Of a stretch of DNA of 42,382 bases, positions 17,701 to 25,831 are shown piece after piece. The first letter of the stretch is position 1; each line of letters starts with the position of its first letter. The notes under the pieces were generated by a model that searched no databases, was not told the origin of the DNA, and was given only the letters and a program-made list of their open reading frames with translations. A program made the position numbers and the translations under genes. The stretch comes from an uncultured bacterium (GTDB lineage: Bacteria > Planctomycetota > UBA8108 > UBA1146): positions 1 through 42,382 of the forward strand of contig CALEHF010000021.1 in NCBI GenBank assembly GCA_937876125.1, in the 5' to 3' direction.

Positions 17701-18826
17701 CCCATGGACCGATTTCGGGGTCACGGTACTTCTCGGTTGGCACCCCGCGAGTCTCGTCGACCGCTATCAGAAGTTCGCTTCGGAGAGTCTAGCCATTTCA
17801 GCTCGTGCCCACTGGGAGCTGGAACAGTACGCTTTGTCCGCTGAGAATCTTTGCGCCGCTATCCGCCGGAGTGATCGGATCGACGATCCGACGATCGTCG
17901 ATCTCGAACGCCGCGCGCGATCTGCATTTCGCTCCGCGGTGCACGATCGCGAGATCGAACGAGCGCGTTCGATCTATGCCTTGCTCGAGCGAGGATCGAG
18001 GACGACGATCGAGCGCTGGGAGTCATCTCTCGAAGCAGAAGGGCAAGACCGAGACGACCTCCGGACGGGATTGCTCCACGCCTTTCTCCTACTTGGAGAT
18101 TCAGAAAAAGCGATCCCTCTTGCACAGCGCTTGAAGCAGGCGAAACCCAACGATGGCCCCGTGCTCTTCGATTGGGGTCTCGCGCTCCTTCTGAAGAAGA
18201 AAGACGAGGCAGTCCTCTTGGAGATCTGTCGAGCCTTGGATGCCGTCGTCGACCCCAGCCCCCGATTGCGCGAACTGCGGGGGGCATCGAGGATCCTCTG
18301 GGAGGGGATTCAAGAGGAACCCAGTGAAGCGGCACTCCAATCGGGCCAGCAGGATCTACAAGTCAGCATCGATGAGGGAAGGCGCGACTCTTCTCTATTC
18401 TTCAGCTACGCCCTGGCCGAAATGTCCAAGGCCGATCCCGACTATCAGGAAGCGGAGAGACGGATCACTGAGGCGCTCGAACTCGAGTTCACCGAGCTCG
18501 GTTTCTTTCTGCAGTTCGACGGAGGATTTCGCTCTGCTGCCGAACCCGACTCGATCAGAGACTTTCGATTTCAACTCTTCAGGACGCGCGGAACCGCCAA
18601 GTTCAAGCTTGAAAACTTCACGGGCAGTGTCTCTGATTTCGACGAAGCGCTCTCGATTCGCGAGCACGAATTAGAGCTCTGGTTGCGCGGCCTCGCAAAG
18701 TGGAAGCTCGGGCAACTCGAGTCAGCACTCGAAGACCTTGGTCGATCGTACGAGCTTAAGGGTGACCCGGACAAAGAACCAATTCTGAGGACATATGAGC
18801 GCAAGTATGAGGAGGGGGGGGAATGA
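14732..18826 (+). CDS. Transmembrane Ser/Thr protein kinase with long TPR/coiled-coil domain
   Basis: This is a 1364-residue Hanks-type kinase. A short N-terminal helical segment (FELLELPPADRSAHLDRSC...) is typical of kinases that follow ECF factors in planctomycetes and acidobacteria. The kinase domain (about 99-365) is complete: GRGGMG loop (107-112), K129 in VALKLL, E148, HRDLKPGN (223-230, D225), DFG (243-245) and SPPEQ. One transmembrane helix (about 380-402, VVVLLMMLVVLVVGM) places the remaining 960 residues on the other side of the membrane. These are Glu/Leu/Ala-rich: coiled coil at about 405-700, then TPR-like helical repeats up to the C-terminus (ending ALEDLGRSYELKGDPDKE). GTG 14732 is the likely start but lacks a strong ribosome site. 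The stop overlaps the start of the TonB receptor (ATGA, 18823-18826), so both are made together. Confidence 0.85.
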   Translation: MAEVGNVDPRQFKLIKNLYFELLELPPADRSAHLDRSCRGDPEVRRRVEKLIAANGQAGVFLQSPTLDFALIDTPLSPSRTARSLPTQSRSDLPASPLFQIERELGRGGMGTVYLATEKEPPRRQVALKLLPEEFRNEDKRCAWFENEATMAGRINHPNVATIYYFTKMGDGQPAIAMEYVPGEPLSDLLARRDEPLSLTETVEIGVQIARGLAQAHRQGIVHRDLKPGNVMMTEEGQVKILDFGIAKALHLLNPGREVSPAIGAPTPDDSSPVAYTIGYSPPEQVKGETIDARTDLFSLGVVLYELATGERPFDASQIESVLTTTPSYVDLPHPLVKIIEPLLRKDPGERTQSSAEVLDQLERLQRSLSRGFFGVKKNIVALTSVVVLLMMLVVLVVGMPSYFRERAFEEVRMHLLAIEEVRGNLDEEQPMLRKVSVELNKLEEEWPLDERMVDLRERFTAAVAEVQNDRLDLLKVRLYAGEIKEAIEIRDKMLQLEQSGDRIEGAKTLVEKTEALDRKLDSLVSKVTEAFEGKRIVKLEQAAESISSLSSFSIDDHDYAPAKDEARTLKADLVVLLVSSTEAPGDLTPAERLTLEDLLQTWAPSARSTSSPEHSALEYLRQWQRSEKLVVSSGEEGNTAESLRAILKNLEPLGFPKQTAIVTDKLTRLLGRADAKALALQLFREQSLEKITALNQLRSNEFAREAAWLDRLKEGLGTLDPTQAGICLEELRKAREDLQDEFKAAAQALLEDLSARRWHRTVQHRVLERKSGEALSALTSWRAEPMGGAADQEAAADLISELEAAERARTEIEKTLVAFRQSLAKENPDAAKEQLVALRPQLKGAIERLDQEESLARSLKSDTNNVERLRERARFQLYLGEYAKAQESCRLLSKDNQDPDGIRIQASFALAIDSDENVSAALEDRLQSLQDRLVMYWYWKGILTDDLAGLRTANFLEPCASLKHRLAQAELGNGEWAVAVANSKAARHAPWTDFGVTVLLGWHPASLVDRYQKFASESLAISARAHWELEQYALSAENLCAAIRRSDRIDDPTIVDLERRARSAFRSAVHDREIERARSIYALLERGSRTTIERWESSLEAEGQDRDDLRTGLLHAFLLLGDSEKAIPLAQRLKQAKPNDGPVLFDWGLALLLKKKDEAVLLEICRALDAVVDPSPRLRELRGASRILWEGIQEEPSEAALQSGQQDLQVSIDEGRRDSSLFFSYALAEMSKADPDYQEAERRITEALELEFTELGFFLQFDGGFRSAAEPDSIRDFRFQLFRTRGTAKFKLENFTGSVSDFDEALSIREHELELWLRGLAKWKLGQLESALEDLGRSYELKGDPDKEPILRTYERKYEEGGE

Positions 18827-20823
18827 GTGGCACCGGTTCTCGGCAGCTCTCGGTGAATTTCGTCTCTGCGCTATTGTGGGCTTGCCTCTCTCTGATCGCC
18901 ACTCCGATGGCCCTGCCCGTCTTCTGCCAGGAGGCCTCGGCCCCTCCCGATGGATCCGCCCCCGACGACGCAGAAAAGGCTGACCCCTTTGATCGAGCCA
19001 GCGAGAGGCTTGCCCGCAATGCTGCCGCCACCACCGATCTCGCCTCCGGAGAAGAGGAGACTGCTGCAGAGGCCCCATCGAGCGTGACTGTGATCGAGCG
19101 CTTCGACCTTGACCGGTTCGGTGTTCGCTACGTCAGCGATTTGCTTCGTTGGATCCCCGGCGCAGAGGTGCAACGTTCGACCGCAACGGAATCAAACGTC
19201 AACGTGCGTGGCTACAACGACGTCGCATCCTCCGCGCAGGGAATGATGGCGCTCCTCGATGGTCGGCAGGTCTACAACGAGTTCTACGGCAATGTTTTCT
19301 GGGATTCGATTCCGGTTCTTCCCTTCGATGTCGAGAAGATCGAGTTCATTCGGGGACCGAGTTCGTTCCTCTACGGCCCGAACGCGATGCAAGGCATCGT
19401 CAACATCATCACCCGGTCTCCCCTCGACTACGAACGTGACGAGTTACACCTGACTCTGGCCGGCGGCTCCTACGATTCGTCCTTGGCTGGGCTCACCTTC
19501 GTTCGGCGATCGGGTGACTCAGGTCTGAAGACGACTCTGAGCTGGGACGACCTCAGCAAGTTTGACGCACCGGGGGAGAACGCCCGAGACAAGGGGCATG
19601 TGGAGCTTCGCTACGGGGAGGAATGGGAAGGCGGCAGATTCGAGATCTCCGGTGGGGTGAGCGATCAGGATCAGCAAACTCTCATCCCCGACCTCGAACT
19701 GGGGTTTCCGGGGGGGGTGTTCGAGAGCGAGCTTCAAGATTCGTTTCTGATGGCAACGCTCGATCACGAAAAGCTTCGGGCTCGCCTGTCCTGGAACGGA
19801 TTCGACTCGGAGTCGATCCCCAATCAGATCTTCTCTCCATTCAATGTCACCATGGATGTTATCGATCTGGATCTGCAGTACTCGCCGACTCTGCTCGACG
19901 GGCATTCCACCTTGGTGGGTACCGGCTATCGATTTTCGACCTTCGAGACCAAGAACCTCGACGTCTCACTCGGGAGCCATCAGACGAAACTGACTTGGGC
20001 TTTCGTGCAGGACGAATTTCACCTCTCCGACAGCATTCTCCTGACTGCAGGACTGAGAGTCGATCAACACTCCACCGCAGGCACAAACCTATCGCCGCGC
20101 GCTGCTCTCGTCTGGGAATTCCGGCCCCAGCAATACTTGCGTGCCTCGTTCGGATCCGGGTTTCGGAACCCCAGTCTCCGCGAGTTGTGGTTCAACATGC
20201 CTTTGACGATCCCCGGCAATCCGAATGGTGGACTCTTCATCGGGAACAAGGACCTGGAGGCGGAGCGGCTCCAGGCGTACGAGATCGGATACTCCGGTCA
20301 GCCGGCCGGAGGAATCCGGCTGGGAGCAACCGTCTTCTACAATCTCGTGAAGGATCTAATCCAGTATCGCCCCGTGCCCCCGGGACCCGTGCTCGTGCTC
20401 GCACCGCTGAATCAGGCCGAAGAAGTGTCTTACGGTCTCGAGCTCGAGGGAGACGTCGTGCTGAGCGATTCAGTTTCGAGCTTCGGTAATTACTCGTACA
20501 CCATGCGAAGGCGAAATGAGCACCCGCGAGAAAGAGTCCCGTCCGGACCACGACACAAGGGAAACTTTGGCCTGAGGTACAAGACCGGAGGGCCCGTGAC
20601 CGCCATGGTGTGGGTGAACTACTTCGGGGAGACACAGCTCAAGACGCAAGTCGACGAATATGCGCTCGTCAACGCGCAGGTGGCCTACCGCTTTCCTTGG
20701 AAAGATCGCGAAGGGGAGCTCTTCCTCCGTGTGTTCAATCTCTTGGACAACGATCATCGAGAAGCGGCGGAGGGGGATGAGTACGGGGCGATCGCCCTGC
20801 TCGGAGTTTCTTTTACTTGGTGA
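18823..20823 (+). CDS. TonB-dependent outer-membrane receptor
   Basis: This 666-residue receptor should import a scarce ligand across the outer membrane using TonB energy. Its signal peptide (ALLWACLSLIATPMALPVFCQ) is followed by an acidic linker with no clear TonB box. The plug domain (about 80-200) has SSVTVIERFDLDRFGVRYVSDLLRW, RGYNDV, IEFIRGPSSFLYGPNAMQGI and VNIITRSP. A 22-strand type barrel follows, with conserved FGSGFRNPSLRELWF, and it ends in the aromatic residue Trp (LLGVSFTW), the usual barrel assembly signal. The plug resembles vitamin B12, haem and siderophore receptors; the ligand is unknown. ATG 18823 overlaps the kinase stop by 4 nt (ATGA). The upstream run GGAGGGGGGG within the kinase 3' end is the ribosome site. 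No exbB, exbD or tonB is nearby. Confidence 0.9.
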   Translation: MSGTGSRQLSVNFVSALLWACLSLIATPMALPVFCQEASAPPDGSAPDDAEKADPFDRASERLARNAAATTDLASGEEETAAEAPSSVTVIERFDLDRFGVRYVSDLLRWIPGAEVQRSTATESNVNVRGYNDVASSAQGMMALLDGRQVYNEFYGNVFWDSIPVLPFDVEKIEFIRGPSSFLYGPNAMQGIVNIITRSPLDYERDELHLTLAGGSYDSSLAGLTFVRRSGDSGLKTTLSWDDLSKFDAPGENARDKGHVELRYGEEWEGGRFEISGGVSDQDQQTLIPDLELGFPGGVFESELQDSFLMATLDHEKLRARLSWNGFDSESIPNQIFSPFNVTMDVIDLDLQYSPTLLDGHSTLVGTGYRFSTFETKNLDVSLGSHQTKLTWAFVQDEFHLSDSILLTAGLRVDQHSTAGTNLSPRAALVWEFRPQQYLRASFGSGFRNPSLRELWFNMPLTIPGNPNGGLFIGNKDLEAERLQAYEIGYSGQPAGGIRLGATVFYNLVKDLIQYRPVPPGPVLVLAPLNQAEEVSYGLELEGDVVLSDSVSSFGNYSYTMRRRNEHPRERVPSGPRHKGNFGLRYKTGGPVTAMVWVNYFGETQLKTQVDEYALVNAQVAYRFPWKDREGELFLRVFNLLDNDHREAAEGDEYGAIALLGVSFTW

Positions 20824-20854
20824 TCGAGAGCTCGAGCGTCGAGCCGCCACCCGG

Positions 20855-21433
20855 TCAGCACTCTTCGTTTCCGGACATGTGATCAAAGAGCCAATCACGG
20901 GCGAAGTCCCATTCGCGTTTGATCGTGCTCCGAGAGACTCCGAGGGTATCCGCGGTCTCTTCGACGCTGAGGCCTGCGTAGAAGCGCAGATGAACGATGC
21001 GAGCCGCCTCGGGGTCCGACTCCTTCAGTCGCTCGATCGCGTCGTCGAGATCCAAAATCAGATCGAGATCTGCGACGTGGGCGAGGTCGACTGCAGTCAA
21101 CGGTTGACGTTTGGCTCCGGCTCCTCGTTTGACGCGCCCCTTGCCGCGAGCATGATCGATCAGAATTTGTCGCATCGCTTGCGCGGCAGCGACGTAGAAG
21201 TGACCCCGATGCGACCAGCCGGGGTCCTGGTCCCCGATCAGTTTCATGTACGCCTCGTGGACGAGGGCAGTCGCTTGAAGAGTATGGCCCGGTCGCTCAT
21301 CGTTCATGCGTACCTGAGCGAGCTTTCGCAGTTGTTCGTAGATCAAGGGGAGAAGTTGTTCCGCAGCCTCCTCGCGCCCCTTCGAAAGATCGTCTAGAAG
21401 CTGAGTCACTTGATCGGGGGGTTGTTCAGCCAT
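20855..21433 (-). CDS. ECF sigma factor of the kinase-associated type
   Basis: This 192-residue sigma-70 family factor contains only regions 2 and 4. Region 2 (about 25-95) shows LLPLIYEQLRKLAQ, ALVHEAYMKL and FYVAAAQAMRQILIDHAR. Region 4 (about 130-185) shows PEAARIVHLRFYAGLSVEETADTLGVSRSTIKREW, a clear helix-turn-helix (given here as family description of the ECF/TIGR02999-like group). In planctomycetes such factors are often next to Ser/Thr kinase genes and are thought to be controlled by phosphorylation. Here the factor converges on the kinase-TonB unit, 31 nt from the receptor's end. Start ATG 21433 has AGGAG upstream. A small dyad, ATTGA-N6-TCAAT (21450-21465), lies just before the start. 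It follows the hydrolase gene on the same strand after 68 nt and may be co-transcribed. No anti-sigma gene is visible. Confidence 0.88.
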   Translation of the reverse strand: MAEQPPDQVTQLLDDLSKGREEAAEQLLPLIYEQLRKLAQVRMNDERPGHTLQATALVHEAYMKLIGDQDPGWSHRGHFYVAAAQAMRQILIDHARGKGRVKRGAGAKRQPLTAVDLAHVADLDLILDLDDAIERLKESDPEAARIVHLRFYAGLSVEETADTLGVSRSTIKREWDFARDWLFDHMSGNEEC

Positions 21434-21501
21434 GGCCTTCAGTCTCCTAATTGATTGCAGTCAATCCTACTTGTTGCGTGCGCGCCGGTCCTTGGACGAA
21501 A

Positions 21502-22830
21502 TCAGATTTGAATCGTCGCGATCGAGGTGAAGTCTTCCAGAGCGGGCGACTCCAGGTCAGGAAGCTCCGCAGGAACCACTTCCACGTCGCGAACATCTTC
21601 GAAGTCGTTCAAGATCTCGATGCGCAAGCAGCGCGATAGCGCAGGGCTTTGACGGATCTCGTCCATCGACCGGCCGCCGTTGGGCATGAGCGATTCGATC
21701 ACTTGGTCGACTTGAACCGGCACTCGATTCAGGCACTCGCGGATCACCGCCGCGCACAGTCCCGGCCGCTCCAACTGAACGCTGTGCTTGCAGTGCGGGA
21801 AGATCCAGAGGTCGGCGGTCGGGATCTCAGAGGCCAGCTTGTAGCCCATCGAGAGCGGTAGCGTCTCGTCGCGGGCGCCCCAGAGGATCGAGCAGGGGAC
21901 GTCGATCGAAGCGTAGTCTTCGACCAACTCGGCGACCTGGGGCCAATCAGGGCGTTCTTTCTCGGTCCAGGGAACGGCCTGCCTCAGGATTGCGCAGTTC
22001 GACTCGAACCGGTCGCGATCGCAGACCAGGTTGATCAGCCTCGTCGCTTCCTCACGCGGCGCGTCTTCGACGCGATCGAATCCGCTCGCCACGATTTCAG
22101 TCAGCGGCGCTTCGATCAGCCCGAGTAAGTTACCGAGCTCGATCTTCCAGTAGCCGACCTCAACCAGGCCCTGGAACGCCGCGGGGGGAGACTGGATGGC
22201 GACGTCGAAGGGAGCGATCAAGATCAGTCGCTCGACCTGGTCGAGGGTTGCCGCGAACTCCTGCCGGAGGGCGCGATTCCCCATCATCCGAATCGCGAGC
22301 ATGCCCCCATAGGAGTGGGCCAGCATCGTGATCTTGCGGGGAGGCGCAGTACGATCGTTCAGTCGAGATTGAATCGCCTGGAGAACTCGGCGCGCCATCG
22401 TGGTCGGCCCGTAACCCATCGGTCCCAGACTCTCGGGAGATGGCTTGTCGCTCTCGCCGCACCCTAGGAGGTCGATTTGCATGAGGTCATGATCTCTCCC
22501 GAGATCCGCGGCGATGTATCTCCAACCTTGGTGATCGGAGAGCACTCCATGGATCATCACGAACAGGTGATCCCGATCTCCAGGGCCAATCTCGTGAACG
22601 GCGAGGTCGAGCGCGACTCCGTTCGCGTCGAACGTGGTCACCCGGGTGGTCACCGAAACACGATCGCGTGCCTCGTTCACCAGGTCCCCGTGAATTTGAT
22701 CGTCGGTCCTCAACTCCAGGACGGGGGCGCACCCGGCAGCGAACAAAGCGAGGGTGAGAAGCGCGGCCACTCCGCGTCCGTAACTCGCCGTTTTCCTCGA
22801 GGAAGTGTGCTGGGTGTTCCTGGCGTTCAT
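21502..22830 (-). CDS. Lipoprotein alpha/beta hydrolase
   Basis: This 442-residue predicted lipoprotein has signal ALLTLALFAAGC with the lipobox Cys. The alpha/beta-hydrolase domain has oxyanion motif IHG (FVMIHGVLSDHQGW), nucleophile elbow AHSYGG with S173, acid D321 in GARDETLPL and H349 in PHCKHSVQLERP, a complete catalytic triad. A C-terminal extension of about 65 residues after the domain is rich in Glu/Asp/Pro. The start was set at ATG 22830 because GGAGG (22836-22840 on this strand) is correctly spaced; a longer frame begins at 22866. The probable role is hydrolysis of an ester, lipid or amide at the membrane surface; substrate unknown. It is the first gene of a possible two-gene unit with the ECF factor. 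Confidence 0.82.
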   Translation of the reverse strand: MNARNTQHTSSRKTASYGRGVAALLTLALFAAGCAPVLELRTDDQIHGDLVNEARDRVSVTTRVTTFDANGVALDLAVHEIGPGDRDHLFVMIHGVLSDHQGWRYIAADLGRDHDLMQIDLLGCGESDKPSPESLGPMGYGPTTMARRVLQAIQSRLNDRTAPPRKITMLAHSYGGMLAIRMMGNRALRQEFAATLDQVERLILIAPFDVAIQSPPAAFQGLVEVGYWKIELGNLLGLIEAPLTEIVASGFDRVEDAPREEATRLINLVCDRDRFESNCAILRQAVPWTEKERPDWPQVAELVEDYASIDVPCSILWGARDETLPLSMGYKLASEIPTADLWIFPHCKHSVQLERPGLCAAVIRECLNRVPVQVDQVIESLMPNGGRSMDEIRQSPALSRCLRIEILNDFEDVRDVEVVPAELPDLESPALEDFTSIATIQI

Positions 22831-22866
22831 TTCGGCCTCCGATTCGTGGGAAGTGTTCGCAATCAC

Positions 22867-23321
22867 TCCTGAAGGCGACGAATCGGGGAGTTGGGGTTCA
22901 AACTCGTGAGCTGCGCATAAGCCATTGCAGATAAACGACTTCAGAGTTTACGAGGGGACGGAGCGCGGGCCCGCGTCATGAAATTTCTTCGCGTTGGAGA
23001 TGGATCGAGCGGCGGTTGGTCGTGAAGAGAGAGTGAGTCTTGGCTCTCTTCTATGTTTCACCGAGGGTGCAGGGTGCCAGAAGCTCAAATCCTTGAGGAC
23101 TTCACCTCGGAAGAAGTGCTCGCCAGCCTTGAACCTGATCATGGGGTGGCTCACGGACCCGGGTTCGCTCTTGCTCCGAACGCTTCGAAACCACGCGGGG
23201 AACTGCTCGAATCGGGCCGGAGTGCTCGCTCGCCGGTGTCCCGAGCGCTATTCTCAGGGGTTCACCGCCGCGGCTCGGCTCGCCCACTCCCTCGCTCTCC
23301 TCTCAGACACGCGGAGGCTTC
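22867..23321. other. Intergenic region between hydrolase and rluB
   Basis: A 455-nt divergent region that must hold the promoters of the hydrolase (left) and the pseudouridine synthase (right). The only clear structure is the palindrome CGCGGGCCCGCG near 22967. No tRNA, small RNA or further gene could be recognised. Confidence 0.4.
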
Positions 23322-25004
23322 TTGGCCAAGGAACGTCTACAGAAGTACATCGCGAACTGCGGCTACTGCTCTCGTCGGAAGGCTGAGCTGCTCATCGAAG
23401 CCGGGCTGGTGCGAGTGAACGGCGAAGTGGTCCGCGAGCTCGGAGCCAAAGTCGATCCGGCCAAGCACACGGTCCACATCCACGATGAACAGATCGTCTT
23501 GAGCACCCCCAAGGTGATCGCGCTCCACAAGCCTGCAGGATTCATCACGAGCACCCACGACACTCACGAGCGCCTGACGGTGATGGATCTGCTCCCCAGG
23601 CGCATTGCCGAGACCGGAGTGCTTCCCGCGGGACGACTCGACCTCGAGACCGAGGGACTCCTGATCCTCACCAACGAGGGAGACCTGCAGCACCGAATCA
23701 CACATCCGCGTTACGAGTGCCAAAAGGAGTACTACGTCGAGCTCGATGGCACTCCGACCGACGCCGACCTCAAGCGCCTCTCGGATGGGATCTATCTCCG
23801 CGACCTCTGTCGCGAAACATCTCCCGCCGATCTCTACGATATCGTCCGCCGCTCCGACGGGACGACCACATTGATGATTCGCATCCGCGAAGGGATGAAG
23901 CGACAGATCCGACGCATGTTCGAGGCGATCGGGATGACAGTCGTGTACCTGAAGCGGATCTCGGTCGGTGGCGTTCAGCTGGCTGATCTCCCCCGAGGAG
24001 AGTGGCGTGAGCTCACAAAGGCGGAGATCGCGAGCCTCGATGGAACCGAGACTGGAGACGGCGAGCCCGCACCTGAATTGACGTCGAGCGCAAGTGAGGA
24101 GCGGAGCGAGTCCGCCGGGAGTCCTTTAGAGGACAGCCGACGCACGCCCACTCAGCACTCGGGTCCGGTCGTGAGTCCGGTCCCAGTGAATCGTCCCTGG
24201 CGAGAAAAGAGCTCCGAGAGTCGACACCGCCGACCGGAGGAGTCTCCGAGTCCCGCCCGCGACCATCGTCGCACGCCATCTGGACGCCGTGACGGCGGGC
24301 ACGCGGGCTCCGGCTCAGGTGACCGCCCGTCGTACGGGGGTGGTCCGCGCAAAGAGGGCCAGCGTAGTAGCAGCTCGTACGGTTCCGGTCCACGCGACCG
24401 TTCCCCGGACCGGGGCGGCCCCCCCCATCGCCAACGCCCCCAATTTGGAGGTCGTCCTGGCAATACGGATGGTCGGGGAAGAGACGGGGGCCAGCGTCCT
24501 GGAGGTTCGAGTGCTGGGGGTCCTAGAATTGACGGACGTCCGAGCGAAGGTGGACGCGGCCGGAACGAAGATACGTCTGGCGGACGCCCCGGACAGGAGA
24601 GCCGACGCGGGCGAGCTAGAGATCGGGACCGTCAGGAGTACGGAAGTCGCCCACAGAGTGATCGACCGCAGAGTGATCGACCGCAGAGTGATCGACCGCG
24701 GCAGGATCGACCGCAGCAGGATCGACCGAAGGGAAATCGTCTCGACAGTCGGGACGAGGGGCGTCGTGACGGCGAAGGACGGGCGTCGGGCGGGCGCTCC
24801 TACCGCGACCGCGACGACCGGCGCGCAAGCGAAGGGGAACGCCCGACTCGAGACTCCCGTCCGGACCATACCTCAGGGCCGCATCGGGGGGGAGGTCCCC
24901 ATGAGGGGGGTCGTCCTCACCGTGGCTCCAGACCTTCAGACCCGAGCGACCGGCCCCGCCGCGGCCCGTCCGATCCGCCACGGCCCGGTCGGTCGGGGCG
25001 TTAA
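23322..25004 (+). CDS. rluB: RluB-type 23S rRNA pseudouridine synthase with long disordered tail
   Basis: This 560-residue protein starts at TTG 23322 with GGAGG at 23313-23317 (4 nt spacing). The N-terminal S4 RNA-binding domain (1-60: RLQKYIANCGYCSRRKAELLI) is followed by the RsuA/RluB/E/F catalytic domain (61-240). That domain has HKPAGFITS, GRLDLETEGLL with catalytic D107, and EGMKRQIRRMF. It converts uridine to pseudouridine in rRNA; RluB acts at 23S 2605 in E. coli. Residues 242-560 are low-complexity Arg/Gly/Ser/Asp/Pro sequence with RGG-like stretches, and they contain five 15-bp tandem repeats encoding QSDRP-type units. Such tails occur in some RluB proteins but 319 residues is unusually long. 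The catalytic part is normal. Assignment between rluB and rsuA/rluE/rluF is from overall similarity. Confidence 0.85.
   Translation: MAKERLQKYIANCGYCSRRKAELLIEAGLVRVNGEVVRELGAKVDPAKHTVHIHDEQIVLSTPKVIALHKPAGFITSTHDTHERLTVMDLLPRRIAETGVLPAGRLDLETEGLLILTNEGDLQHRITHPRYECQKEYYVELDGTPTDADLKRLSDGIYLRDLCRETSPADLYDIVRRSDGTTTLMIRIREGMKRQIRRMFEAIGMTVVYLKRISVGGVQLADLPRGEWRELTKAEIASLDGTETGDGEPAPELTSSASEERSESAGSPLEDSRRTPTQHSGPVVSPVPVNRPWREKSSESRHRRPEESPSPARDHRRTPSGRRDGGHAGSGSGDRPSYGGGPRKEGQRSSSSYGSGPRDRSPDRGGPPHRQRPQFGGRPGNTDGRGRDGGQRPGGSSAGGPRIDGRPSEGGRGRNEDTSGGRPGQESRRGRARDRDRQEYGSRPQSDRPQSDRPQSDRPRQDRPQQDRPKGNRLDSRDEGRRDGEGRASGGRSYRDRDDRRASEGERPTRDSRPDHTSGPHRGGGPHEGGRPHRGSRPSDPSDRPRRGPSDPPRPGRSGR
24654..24728 (+). 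repeat. Five 15-bp tandem repeats inside rluB
   Basis: CAGAGTGATCGACCG occurs three times without change (24654-24698). Two variants follow, CGGCAGGATCGACCG and CAGCAGGATCGACCG (24699-24728). Each unit is five codons, QSDRP then RQDRP/QQDRP, so copy-number change keeps the frame. Confidence 0.9.
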
Positions 25005-25082
25005 GTCGGCCCCTGGTCAGGGTTCCGAGAGCGCCGGTGCGGTCTATTCGTCTTCCGAAAGAGATTGCGGTATCGTCCGTCC

Positions 25083-25826
25083 ATGACAACTTCCCAGCAT
25101 CCCCCCCTCAGACTCGCCTGCCTGGCTTTCGCTCTCGGTTGCTCTGCCATCTGCGCCGTCGTCTCCGGCTGTGCGAGCGGAACCTATCGCGCGGGCGAAG
25201 ACAATTCCCAGGCGTACTCCTTCCGCATCGTCGCCGAGACTTCGCCCGGACGAACCCGAGGCGGCCCCGGTGGTCTGGGCCTCGGAGAGGAAGTCAGCGC
25301 AGGGTACCTCCACACCCTCGAAGGCGAAATTTCGAACACTTGGGGGGACGATTCCGGTTCGTTCGATCGCGTGGTCGAGATCGGCGGTGCGAATTTTCCC
25401 GCCGGCACCTCACTCCAGAGCGACTTCAGTCTCACCGCAGCGTCGGTTCTCTCGTCGAGCGGGTATCGCACCGAGACCGGTCTCGAGTTTTCCTTTCTCT
25501 ACGGGCTGGAACTGACCGCTCTCGATCTGGAACTGCGCGGCGGTGGCTTGTCTGGGGACAATGATCACCAAGAGCTCGGCGCCCTCCTCGGCCTTCGCTT
25601 GCGCTGGCTGATCGACGAACGATTCCGAATCTTTGCTTCACATCGCTTGAGTGCGCTGCAGTACAGCCTCGAGCAGAGTGAACTTGGAGTCGAGTACCGC
25701 GTGGTCCCGCGACTCTCCCTGTTCGGAGGATTCCGCCGCAGCGAATATAATCTGGACCACACGACAGACTCGAAGATCGATCTCACTTGGAAGGGTCTCT
25801 TATTGGGGATCCAACTGGAGTTTTAG
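25083..25826 (+). CDS. Outer-membrane beta-barrel lipoprotein, function unknown
   Basis: This 247-residue protein has signal LACLAFALGCSAICAVVSGC; the lipobox VSGC predicts lipidation of the last Cys. The rest alternates hydrophobic and polar residues in beta strands (ETGLEFSFLYGLELTALDLE, LRWLIDERFRIFASHRLSAL, LSLFGGFRRSEYNLD) and ends LLLGIQLEF with a terminal Phe. That is typical of a small outer-membrane barrel of about 8-10 strands. ATG 25083 follows a weak AAAGAGA. It is 78 nt after rluB and 2 nt before the possible GTG start of the methyltransferase, so the last two are probably co-transcribed. No enzymatic motif seen. Confidence 0.7.
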   Translation: MTTSQHPPLRLACLAFALGCSAICAVVSGCASGTYRAGEDNSQAYSFRIVAETSPGRTRGGPGGLGLGEEVSAGYLHTLEGEISNTWGDDSGSFDRVVEIGGANFPAGTSLQSDFSLTAASVLSSSGYRTETGLEFSFLYGLELTALDLELRGGGLSGDNDHQELGALLGLRLRWLIDERFRIFASHRLSALQYSLEQSELGVEYRVVPRLSLFGGFRRSEYNLDHTTDSKIDLTWKGLLLGIQLEF

Positions 25827-25831
25827 ATGTG

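Noticed and set aside
24289..25086. Long alternative frames (both strands) across the rluB tail
   Set aside because: They mirror the low-complexity GC-rich repeats of the real frame and show no independent start or domain.
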